Shown in pieces: positions 25,432-34,807 of a DNA stretch of 64,000 nucleotides; the first letter of the stretch is position 1; each line of letters begins with the position of its first letter. The DNA is from Pseudomonadota bacterium (GTDB lineage Bacteria > Myxococcota_A > Polyangia > Polyangiales > Polyangiaceae). Below the pieces are notes generated by a model. It saw nothing but the letters and a program-made list of their open reading frames with translations, was not told the DNA's origin and did no database searches. The stretch is from NCBI GenBank assembly GCA_023431345.1, contig JAEYWK010000160.1, forward strand, positions 13,388 to 77,387. Reading direction: 5' to 3'. Position numbers and translations under genes: made by a program.

Positions 25432-25674
25432 TCAGGCTGCCGGCTGGGCCGGATTCTTCTTCAAGAGCTTGGTGAGCGTGTGCGACGCCTGCGCGCCCTT
25501 GCTCGTCCAGTACTCGAGGCGCGCGCGGTCGACCGCGAAGGGGCCCTTCGGATCGAACGTGCCGATGTTCTCGATGTGGCGCCCGTCACGCGGCGAGCGG
25601 TGGTCGGTCACGACGATGCGGTAAAAAGGCGCCTTGTTGGTGCCGTAGCGCGAGAGGCGAATGTGAACAGCCAT
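25432..25674 (-). CDS. rpsP: 30S ribosomal protein S16
   Basis: An 80-residue S16: MAVHIRLSRYGTNKAPFYRI, VVTDHRSPRDGRHIENIGTF and DRARLEYWTSKGAQAS are the family blocks. The ATG at 25674 is set by alignment; the frame runs open to 25800 without conservation. It is the first gene of rpsP-khpA-rimM-trmD-RNA methylase, transcribed from the intergenic region holding three CAGTAA repeats. Confidence 0.96.
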   Translation of the reverse strand: MAVHIRLSRYGTNKAPFYRIVVTDHRSPRDGRHIENIGTFDPKGPFAVDRARLEYWTSKGAQASHTLTKLLKKNPAQPAA

Positions 25675-25764
25675 AGATCCTCTGAGTATCGATGCTCGGA
25701 ACGAAGGGCCGGCACGGTAGCACGCGCTCGGCCTTCTGCCAGCGCCCGCGACAGCCGGCCCTGA

Positions 25765-25788
25765 CAGTAAGTACAGTAAGCTCAGTAA
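25765..25788. promoter_or_regulatory. Three CAGTAA repeats at 9-base spacing
   Basis: CAGTAA occurs at 25765-25770, 25774-25779 and 25783-25788, exactly nine bases apart, in the divergent region between rpsP (-) and the NifU-like gene (+). Regular spacing suggests a binding site for a repeated DNA-binding unit. The sequence is much richer in AT than its surroundings. Confidence 0.55.
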
Positions 25789-25852
25789 CGGAGCCCGCAT
25801 TTAAAGGAAGCTTCCGGCTCGGTCAAGCGGCGTGATAGCTTGAGATTTCGGT

Positions 25853-26125
25853 ATGGCGGCCCCCAAGGACGAGATTGTCCGCGTCGTGCGTGAAATATTG
25901 GCTCCCCTGGTGCATGCCGACGGCGGCGAGCTTTACCTCGTCTCCGTCGACGATTCGGGGGTTGCGCTGCACCTTTCCGGTCGTTTCTCGGGGTGCGCGG
26001 GTAATACCCTCGCCCGCCGCCGCGTCCTTGAGCCCCTCATCGCCGCCGCCGTGCCCGGCGCCTACGTGACGATGACCACCGGCCCCCTCGTCCCCCAGGG
26101 CGCCCAAAAAATTCAAGTCGCCTGA
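25853..26125 (+). CDS. NifU-like (Nfu C-terminal domain) protein with altered CxxC
   Basis: A 90-residue protein made only of the Nfu scaffold domain: EIVRVVREILAPLVHADGGELYLVSVDDSG matches the conserved start (xxxRPxLxxDGGDxxL). The Fe-S ligand motif GxCxxCP reads GRFSGCAGNTLARRR, so the first Cys is Phe and only one Cys is left. A standard 4Fe-4S cluster shared between two CxxC motifs could not form in the normal way. It may be a partner or a diverged scaffold. No isc/suf gene is adjacent. Confidence 0.8.
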   Translation: MAAPKDEIVRVVREILAPLVHADGGELYLVSVDDSGVALHLSGRFSGCAGNTLARRRVLEPLIAAAVPGAYVTMTTGPLVPQGAQKIQVA

Positions 26126-26333
26126 GCGAGGCCCCTGCCGCGCGTCTCTGAATGGGGGCTGCCCCCTCCGCGGCCCTCTCCGCAGCGCTGCCGTGTCGTC
26201 ACTCGGTTCCGCTGGCGGGCTCCGACCCGTAGCGCGCTGAGCGGCGGTCACAAAACGACTCCGCCCACCGAAAGACGGCGGGCGGGAATCGTCATCGCTG
26301 CGCGGTCGAAGACCGGGCGTGGCGAGCGGGGCG

Positions 26334-27191
26334 CTACTTCTTTTGGGCCGCCTTCTTGTCCTTCTTCTCCGGCTCCTTGGGGCCGGTGATTTGCGTGGGC
26401 GGGTTGGCGGTAGCGGCCTTCACTTCCTTGTCGAGCTCGTGCTGGTCGACGACCTGGCGGGTGCGATGCCGGGCGAGGTTGTCTTGAACGCTCTTGTCGA
26501 CGAACACCAAGCCCAGGGTGTCGCCGCGATCGACGGCGCGGATGTACTTTTCGCCGTCGCGCCAAATCGCCTCGTCGAAGCTCTGGCCCTTCTGGAAGTC
26601 AGCCGCGACCTTCACCGGCGCGCCGCCGAAGACCGTCGTCAGCTTCTTCACGGCCGAGTCGAAGGTCTCACCGAGCGCCGATTTCGGGCCGAGCTTGTGC
26701 TCCTCGTAGATCTTCCACAGCTTGTCGTCGAAGAAGAAGAAGTTGCGCGCCGGTAGGGCCTTGCCGTCGTCACGGGTGCGGGCGGAGAGGCGCGCGAGGC
26801 TCTCCTTATTGCCGTAGCTGTACTCACCCTTCAGCGCCGATTGATCGATACCGGTGGGGGTGTCGAGGAACTCGATGCGGCTGCGGCGAAGGACGGCCTT
26901 CTTGCCGCGCAGCTCGTCTTCGAGGCCCAGCGTGGCCGTCGGGCTCGCGGCGAGGAACATCTTCTTGTACTCGGCGTCGAGGTCTTTATCGTTCAGCTTG
27001 GCGATCTGCTCGAGCGTCATGCCGAACTTGAGACCAGCGTAGGCGGGCATCGGCACGTTCTTGGCGAGAACGCCGCCGCCGGCAGCTTCCTTCGAAGCGG
27101 TCTTCTTGGTTTGGGCCGAGCTGGGCACGGCCAAGAGAGAGAGAGCACCGAGGCTCGTTACAGCGAGAGTGGCGATCAGTTTCAGCTTCAT
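26334..27191 (-). CDS. Secreted/periplasmic protein of unknown function
   Basis: A protein of about 285 residues. MKLKLIATLAVTSLGALSLL then AVPSSAQ forms a clear signal peptide. The mature part has YAGLKFGMTLEQIAKLNDKD, EFLDTPTGIDQSALKGEYSYG, FFFFDDKLWKIYEEH and SVQDNLARHRTRQVVDQHEL, and ends in a Lys-rich tail (EKKDKKAAQKK). No family was recognised, though the central block recalls periplasmic proteins that assess divergence of an input signal (GMTLEQ-like motif). The ATG at 27191 is supported by GGAGA upstream and by the signal peptide. Confidence 0.8.
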   Translation of the reverse strand: MKLKLIATLAVTSLGALSLLAVPSSAQTKKTASKEAAGGGVLAKNVPMPAYAGLKFGMTLEQIAKLNDKDLDAEYKKMFLAASPTATLGLEDELRGKKAVLRRSRIEFLDTPTGIDQSALKGEYSYGNKESLARLSARTRDDGKALPARNFFFFDDKLWKIYEEHKLGPKSALGETFDSAVKKLTTVFGGAPVKVAADFQKGQSFDEAIWRDGEKYIRAVDRGDTLGLVFVDKSVQDNLARHRTRQVVDQHELDKEVKAATANPPTQITGPKEPEKKDKKAAQKK

Positions 27192-27222
27192 AGCGGTTCT
27201 CCGGGTCGCGCGAGTGGGCGGC

Positions 27223-27252
27223 AACCTAACATCCGAGCTTCGACGGGCTCAA
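27223..27252 (-). promoter_or_regulatory. Predicted promoter of the secreted-protein gene
   Basis: On the minus strand TTGAGC (27252-27247) and TAGGTT (27228-27223) are 18 bases apart, upstream of the ATG at 27191. The same -10 TAGGTT with an 18-base spacer is seen before the Fic-like gene. Confidence 0.5.
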
Positions 27253-27464
27253 GGCTCCGCCGCGCGCAGGCCTCGGTAAGTCTCGGATTCGACGACGCCC
27301 GGGGCCGCTTTATTCTGACCGCGCTCGCGGCTCCGAGCACGCCCTGCGCGCAAAGTCGTGGGCGCGCCGCGCGGCGCGAGCTCACTTCCTTGCCGCGGGA
27401 GCCCGCCCGCCCGGCGAACGGTGGCAACCGTGCGCCCGATGGGCTAGGACCCGGCCGAGTCAAC

Positions 27465-28280
27465 ATGTACTCACGCAGTGGATCAGTCGAAATCAAGGGT
27501 GAGCGTGAGATTTCGCTCATGCGCGAAGTGGGCCGAATGGCGGCGGGCACGCTCGAGCGCGTGGGGCCGATGTTACGCGCCGGCATCACCACGCAGGAGA
27601 TCAACGATTTCGTGCACGCCGACACGCTTCGCCTCGGCGCTCGCCCGGCGCCGCTGAACTACCGAGGCTTTCCGAAGAGCGTCTGCACGTCGATCAACGA
27701 GGTCGTCTGTCACGGTATCCCGAGCTCGAGCCGGGTATTGAAAGACGGCGATATCATCAACGTCGACGTCACCCACCTCTACAAGGGCTTTCACGGCGAT
27801 ACGTCGGCTACTTTCTACATTGGCCAGCCGAGCGCCGAGGCCAAAAAGGTCGTCGAAGTAGCTCGCCGCTCGCTCGAGCTCGGCATCGCCCAGGTCAAGC
27901 CGGGCGCGCGCCTGGGCGACATTGGGGCGGCCATCCAAGAGTTCGCGGAGGGTCAAGGTTGCTCCGTGGTTCGCGACTTCGTCGGGCACGGCATCGGCCG
28001 GAAGTTCCACGATGAGCCGCAGGTGAAGCACTACGGCGAGTGGGGCAAAGGCAATCGCCTCAAGCCCGGCATGACCTTCACCATCGAACCGATGATCAAC
28101 ATCGGCGACTGGGAAGTCGAAGTGCTCGACGACGACTGGACGGCGGTCACCAAAGACGGCTCGCTCTCCGCTCAGTTCGAGCACACCGTGCTGGTCACCG
28201 AGGATGGTGTGGAAATCCTCACCCAGCGGTCGGGTCCCCTCGCCGGTAGCGAGCTCTTTCCGAGCTACTTCAGCAGCTGA
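27465..28280 (+). CDS. map: Methionine aminopeptidase, type I
   Basis: A 271-residue MetAP that removes the initiator Met. The five metal ligands are in place: INVDVTHLYKGFHGDTSATF (two Asp), RDFVGHGIGRKFHDEP (His), FTIEPMINIG (Glu) and SAQFEHTVLVTEDG (Glu). GIPSSSRVLKDGDI and NYRGFPKSVCTSINEVVCHG are the usual substrate-region blocks. ATG 27465 gives a normal N-terminus; the long open frame before it is not conserved. The C-terminus has about 15 extra residues. No secY or adk neighbour is seen. Confidence 0.95.
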   Translation: MYSRSGSVEIKGEREISLMREVGRMAAGTLERVGPMLRAGITTQEINDFVHADTLRLGARPAPLNYRGFPKSVCTSINEVVCHGIPSSSRVLKDGDIINVDVTHLYKGFHGDTSATFYIGQPSAEAKKVVEVARRSLELGIAQVKPGARLGDIGAAIQEFAEGQGCSVVRDFVGHGIGRKFHDEPQVKHYGEWGKGNRLKPGMTFTIEPMINIGDWEVEVLDDDWTAVTKDGSLSAQFEHTVLVTEDGVEILTQRSGPLAGSELFPSYFSS

Positions 28281-28335
28281 GGTTCGGCCGCGAGGCCCAT
28301 TTCAGTCTGAGCGGCCGACCCGTTACAGGTGTAGC

Positions 28336-28365
28336 TTGACTCGTTGCGTGGCGCGCGACTAGGTT
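28336..28365 (+). promoter_or_regulatory. Predicted promoter of the Fic-like gene
   Basis: TTGACT at 28336-28341 and TAGGTT at 28360-28365, spacer 18 bases. It lies about 140 bases before the ATG at 28502. Confidence 0.5.
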
Positions 28366-28501
28366 GCGCTGGGCTTAATGCCCTGGGACCCCGGTCCCGC
28401 CGCCCATGCCCAACTTTGGGTTACAGGCGCGCCCGGACGTGTAGAGGTGTGTGCCTGAGGCGCAGCTCGGGCGGGCGGGTCCGTCTAATTTTCGGCTGGA
28501 A

Positions 28502-30508
<2,007 letters not shown>

Positions 30509-30556
30509 CGGCTCTGCTCTCGAGCCGAGATGCGGCCGGGGGAAGGGCTTTTGGGT

Positions 30557-30589
30557 GCGCGCGCTTCGCGGCGAGAGAGAAGCGCGCGC
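30557..30589. terminator. Hairpin between convergent genes
   Basis: GCGCGCGCTTC (30557-30567) pairs with GAAGCGCGCGC (30579-30589) over an 11-base loop. It lies between the Fic-like gene (+, ends 30508) and the TolC-like gene (-, ends 30603). It has no T run, so termination efficiency is unclear. Confidence 0.5.
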
Positions 30590-30602
30590 TTCGCGCCGGG
30601 AG

Positions 30603-32108
30603 CTACCTGGAGGCGACGACGGTTTCCCAGCCCGTGACTTGGGCGAGCTTGCCGACCGCGACGTTGTAGTCGTACGTGGCGGACATCACGGCGAAGCGCT
30701 TGAGCGCCCATTCCTTGGCGGGGTCGACGATGTCCTCCTCGTCGTTGGTGCCCACGTCGATGCCTTGCTGAACCAAGATCAGCCACTTCTTGGCGTAGCT
30801 GGCCGCCTCCGAGTAGGCGTCGAGCCGGCGCGCGGCGTCCTCTGCCTCGCGGTACGCCGTTTCCACCTCGACCGCGACGCCGCCGAGCGCGTAACGCTCC
30901 GTCGCGCGTAGCTCCTCCAGCTGGGCCTTGGCCTGCGCGACGCGCGCCTGCTGCGGCAAGAAATCGAGCTTGTAGCGGAGCACCAGCGCCGCGCCGTACG
31001 CGAGCGAGTTGATGGTCTCGCGCACGAACGGGTTCGTTTGATCGGTGATGCCCGGCGCTTTCGCCCAGCGCGCGGAGAGCCCCAGCCCCACGTCGGGAAA
31101 GTAGCGAGCTTGCTCGATACGCACCTGCGCCTCACGCGCCGACAGCCCCGCCCGGGCCATATTGATCTCGGGTCGATGCAGGCGCGCGGCGCTCAGGTAG
31201 GTGGCCAGCGGCGCGAGACCGCTGCGCACCCGCGTCAGTGGTTGCTCTGGGAGCGTCAGGTCGCCTCGCACTCCAGTCAGAAACTTGAGCCCCGCCATGG
31301 CGACGGCTTCTTTTTGGCGCGCCTCGCTGTGGCGCGCCGTCAGCTCGGCGCGGTTGATCTTCAGCTTGTACAGCGCGATCTCGTCGCCGTCGCCGTCCTT
31401 CACCTTCTTCTCCAGGCTGCGGAGGTACTTGTCGACCTGCGACTCGGCGTCCTGCATGAGCGCGATCGCGTCACGCGCCAGTTGCACGCCGTAGTAGGCC
31501 CGGCGCACGTCGAGCTTGATCGCGTTCTTTTCCTTCTCGACGTCTTGCGCTGCCACGCGAACGCCCGCCGCCGCGGCGTCCCACAAATTCGTGATCTTGC
31601 CGAACGTGTAGAGCGGGATCACGCCGTCGACGCCGATGTTCCAGGCGATGCCCATGTCGCGGCTGAGCGCGACGTCCGAGTTCGGGCTGTAGATTTGCGT
31701 GCCCTTCACCTCCGGCACCAGCGCCACGCCCCCGGTGACGTTGAACTGGCTGTAGGGCTCGAGGAAGGCCTGGCGCTGCTGCTGACGACGGTGCTCGAGC
31801 CGCGCGCGCGCTTCGTGGATGCGCGGGTAGTTTTGCAGAGTGAGCGCGATGCAGCGCTCGAGCGTGTAGCCGGTGAGCCGGCTCGACGTGAGCGGGCGCT
31901 CGGGCGTGAAGGTGTCGGGCCCTACCGCGGGGGACTCTGCCCCGCCCCTCTCCTCGTCTCCGGCGGCGTCCGCCTCCTCCGCCGCCGACGGCGATGGCGG
32001 CGCGGCCGCCCCCGGAGCGGGAAGCTGCGCAGCAGCAGCGCCGGATAGCAGCAAGCAAGCGAGCCCCGTCAACAGGGGACGCCGTTCGAAACGCGCGTTG
32101 GAAGGCAT
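30603..32108 (-). CDS. TolC-family outer membrane efflux protein
   Basis: A protein of about 501 residues. MPSNARFERRPLLTGLACLL and LSGAAAAQ form a signal peptide, then a Pro/Ala-rich linker, then two repeats of the TolC type: helical YTLERCIALTLQNYPRIHEARARLEHR and NMARAGLSAREAQVRIEQARYFPDVGL, each followed by beta-strand segments (GGVALVPEV; VGLGLSARW). It would form the outer-membrane channel of a type I or RND exporter; no inner-membrane pump or adaptor is encoded beside it. The ATG at 32108 begins four bases after the activator stop; a GTG at 32126 would overlap it. Last gene of the GGDEF-NtrC-TolC operon. Confidence 0.9.
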   Translation of the reverse strand: MPSNARFERRPLLTGLACLLLSGAAAAQLPAPGAAAPPSPSAAEEADAAGDEERGGAESPAVGPDTFTPERPLTSSRLTGYTLERCIALTLQNYPRIHEARARLEHRRQQQRQAFLEPYSQFNVTGGVALVPEVKGTQIYSPNSDVALSRDMGIAWNIGVDGVIPLYTFGKITNLWDAAAAGVRVAAQDVEKEKNAIKLDVRRAYYGVQLARDAIALMQDAESQVDKYLRSLEKKVKDGDGDEIALYKLKINRAELTARHSEARQKEAVAMAGLKFLTGVRGDLTLPEQPLTRVRSGLAPLATYLSAARLHRPEINMARAGLSAREAQVRIEQARYFPDVGLGLSARWAKAPGITDQTNPFVRETINSLAYGAALVLRYKLDFLPQQARVAQAKAQLEELRATERYALGGVAVEVETAYREAEDAARRLDAYSEAASYAKKWLILVQQGIDVGTNDEEDIVDPAKEWALKRFAVMSATYDYNVAVGKLAQVTGWETVVASR

Positions 32109-32112
32109 CGGC

Positions 32113-33585
32113 TCAGTCGTCGTCACGGGTTTTTAACCCCGCTCGCTTCACCGCGCGCCTAAAATTCGAACGGTCGAGCCCCGCCTTGCGGGCCGCCTCC
32201 GAGACGTTGCCGCCCGTTTGCTGCAGCAGCGCCGAGAAATAGGCGTGCTCGAAGGACGATAGCGCCTGCTCTTTGGCGTCTCGGTAGGGCAGGTCGAGCC
32301 CTTCCAACGTCAAGACCTGGGACGCACCGCCCTCGTGGTACGAGCCGTTCTTGCCTCGCGCGAACGGCAGATCCCCGGGCTGCAAGGTGTCGTCTTTACA
32401 GAAGACGATGGCGTGCTCGATGGCGTTCTCGAGCTCGCGCACGTTGCCCTTCCAGGGCTGCGCTTGGAGCAGGCGCATCGCCTCGCTCGAGATCTTCGTC
32501 ACCTGGCTGCTGCCGCGGAGCGCGTATTTCTTCAAGAAGTGGTGGGCAAGCAGCGGGATATCTTCGCGCCGTTCGCGGAGCGCGGGCAGGTTGATCGGCA
32601 CGACGTTCAGCCGGTAGTACAAATCCTCGCGAAACTTGCCGGCCGTGATGCGACTCGTGAGGTCGACGTTGGTCGCCGCTACCACGCGCACGTCGACCGT
32701 CTTCGTGTCGTTGGAGCCGACGCGCTTGATCTCGCCCTCTTGCAGCGCCCGCAGCAGCTTGACCTGCGCCAGCGGCGGCAAATCGCCGACCTCGTCCAAG
32801 AACAACGTGCCGCGGTCGGCGGTTTCGAACAGGCCGGCGCGCGTCGCGGTGGCGCCCGTGAAGGCGCCGCGCACGTGCCCGAACAGCTCGCTCTCGACCA
32901 AGTCGACCGGGATCGCCGAGCAGTTCACGGCCACGAACGGCTGAGCCATGCGCGGCGAGTGCTGGTGGATGGCGCGCGCCGTCAGCTCCTTACCGGTGCC
33001 GGATTCGCCCAAGATCAGCACCGTCGACGACGTCGGGGCCACGCCGACGGCGAGCCGGTAGACCTCTTGCATGCTCGGCGAGTTGCCGATCAGCTCGCCG
33101 AATTTTTCGATTTGGAGCAGGCGCTCTTCCAGCGCCGCCGCGCGATCCAACAAGCGCCGACGCTCCGCGGCCTTCGTGACCGTCAGCACGACCTCGTCGT
33201 TCGAACGAAACGGCTTGGTGAGAAAATGGTACGCGCCCGCGCGCACTGCCTTCACGGCAGTCTCGACGTCGCCGAACGCGGTCATCATCACCACCTCGAT
33301 GCCATCGTGCTTCTCTCGCACGTGCTCGAGCAGCTCCAGCCCGCCGACCTTCGGCATCATCAAGTCGACGAGGGCGACGTCGACTCGCTCGCGCTCGAGC
33401 ACGCTCATCGCCTGTTCGCCGTCGTCGGCGGTCACCACCGCGCAGCCACGGCTCTGCAGCAGTCGAGACAGACTGCGGCGCAGGGTCGGCTCGTCGTCTA
33501 CCACCAGCACCCGAGGCGGGCCGTCGTCCACGCGCACCGCCGAGAATTCACCTGAGCGTGAGGCCGAGAGCGTCCCAACTGTCAC
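32113..33585 (-). CDS. NtrC-type sigma54-dependent response regulator
   Basis: A 490-residue activator. The receiver domain (about 25-140) has VLVVDDEP, phospho-Asp in VALVDLMMPKVGG and Lys in FLTKPFRS. The AAA+ domain (about 165-400) has Walker A GESGTGKELTARAI, GAFTGATATRAG (sigma54 contact loop) and Walker B GTLFLDEVGDLPPL. The Fis-type helix-turn-helix is at the end (GGNVSEAARKAGLDRSNFRR). It should bind enhancer sites and activate sigma54 promoters after phosphorylation; the partner kinase is not adjacent. The GTG start overlaps the GGDEF gene stop (GTGA). Confidence 0.95.
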   Translation of the reverse strand: MTVGTLSASRSGEFSAVRVDDGPPRVLVVDDEPTLRRSLSRLLQSRGCAVVTADDGEQAMSVLERERVDVALVDLMMPKVGGLELLEHVREKHDGIEVVMMTAFGDVETAVKAVRAGAYHFLTKPFRSNDEVVLTVTKAAERRRLLDRAAALEERLLQIEKFGELIGNSPSMQEVYRLAVGVAPTSSTVLILGESGTGKELTARAIHQHSPRMAQPFVAVNCSAIPVDLVESELFGHVRGAFTGATATRAGLFETADRGTLFLDEVGDLPPLAQVKLLRALQEGEIKRVGSNDTKTVDVRVVAATNVDLTSRITAGKFREDLYYRLNVVPINLPALRERREDIPLLAHHFLKKYALRGSSQVTKISSEAMRLLQAQPWKGNVRELENAIEHAIVFCKDDTLQPGDLPFARGKNGSYHEGGASQVLTLEGLDLPYRDAKEQALSSFEHAYFSALLQQTGGNVSEAARKAGLDRSNFRRAVKRAGLKTRDDD

Positions 33586-34679
33586 GTAGACCCCCGCCGC
33601 GGGGGCCGCTCGGACGCTTTCGAGTCCAGCGGCGAGGTCGGGCGCTCCGAGCGGCGCACCGGCCGCGAGGATCCGCGGCTATCGGTCGTCACGGGCGTGT
33701 ACATCTGATTCTGCTGTTGGAAAACGCAGATGCGCCCGCCGCCCTCGCGCTTGGCCGTCGACACCGCGCTGTCGGCGGCGCGCAGCAGCGCGTCCTTCGT
33801 GCGCACGTCCCGCGACGGGTAGAGCGCGACCCCCATCGACAGCGACACGCGCGTGCTGCGCCCGGACTCGGTCGTGAACGGGCGGTCGACCACGTCGCGA
33901 AAGATGCGCTCCGCGACCGTCACCGAGCCGGCGAAGTGCGTGCTCGGCAGCACGACCAGGAACTCGTCGCCGCCGAAGCGCGCCACCACGTCGACCTCGC
34001 GCACGCTGCGCCGAATCGCGTCGGCCACGAACTTCAGGATCGCGTCGCCGAGGCCGCGGCCCTGCGCTTCGTTGTGTGATTGCAGGCGATCGACGTCGAT
34101 GACCATGCACGCGAGCGGGTCGTGGTAGCGCTCGGCGCGCTTGAACTCCTCCGTCAGGCGCGTGTGCAGGTAACGGTAGTTGTAGAGCGAGGTCAGGGTG
34201 TCGTGAACGCTGAGCTGTTCGAGCTTCGCGCGCGCTTCGACGACGTGATCGTGGAGGCGCTTGATGCGCAGCATGGCCTCGACGCGCGCGGTGAGCTCAC
34301 GTTCGTCGAAGGGCTTGGACACATAGTCATCGGCGCCGATCTTCAAGCCCTCGACGCGGCTCGCGGTGTCGGTCTTGACCGTCACCAGCAACACCGGCAG
34401 GAAGGTGTCCTGGGTCATGCCCTTGAGCAAGCGGCACGCCTCGAGGCCCGACAGGCGCGGCATCAGCACGTCGAGCAAGACGAGGTCGACGCCTCCCCGC
34501 GCCACGCGCTCGACGGCGGCCTGCCCGTCGGCGACCGCTTCGACCGTGAAGCCGTGCGCGCGCAGGGTCTCGGCGAGCAGCTCCCGTGTCAGACGGTCGT
34601 CATCGGCGACGACGATAGTGGAGCCCTTGAGTTGCCGCGCAGCGAGCGGCTGTGAGCGCGGAGGATCGCTATCCGGCAC
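33582..34679 (-). CDS. Receiver-GGDEF diguanylate cyclase
   Basis: A 365-residue response regulator making cyclic di-GMP. The receiver (about 18-135) has VADDDRLTREL, LVLLDVLMPRLSG and YVSKPFDE. The GGDEF domain (about 165-325) keeps the active motif in VVARFGGDEFLVVLP; the sequence REVD five residues before GGDEF is the RxxD inhibitory site, so feedback control by c-di-GMP is expected. A Ser/Arg/Pro-rich tail follows. First gene of an operon with the NtrC-type activator and a TolC-like channel. The GTG start at 34679 has CAGG upstream. Confidence 0.93.
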   Translation of the reverse strand: MPDSDPPRSQPLAARQLKGSTIVVADDDRLTRELLAETLRAHGFTVEAVADGQAAVERVARGGVDLVLLDVLMPRLSGLEACRLLKGMTQDTFLPVLLVTVKTDTASRVEGLKIGADDYVSKPFDERELTARVEAMLRIKRLHDHVVEARAKLEQLSVHDTLTSLYNYRYLHTRLTEEFKRAERYHDPLACMVIDVDRLQSHNEAQGRGLGDAILKFVADAIRRSVREVDVVARFGGDEFLVVLPSTHFAGSVTVAERIFRDVVDRPFTTESGRSTRVSLSMGVALYPSRDVRTKDALLRAADSAVSTAKREGGGRICVFQQQNQMYTPVTTDSRGSSRPVRRSERPTSPLDSKASERPPRRGST

Positions 34680-34807
34680 GGCCTGTCAGGCTACCAGCGC
34701 CCAGCCGACAGCCGCAACAGAACGGCACCCCGAAGGCAAAAACGCTCCGCGGCTGGGGGCGCGGTCATGAGCGCTCGCCCCCCGAGCGCCGCGGTTTGGC
34801 CGGCGGC

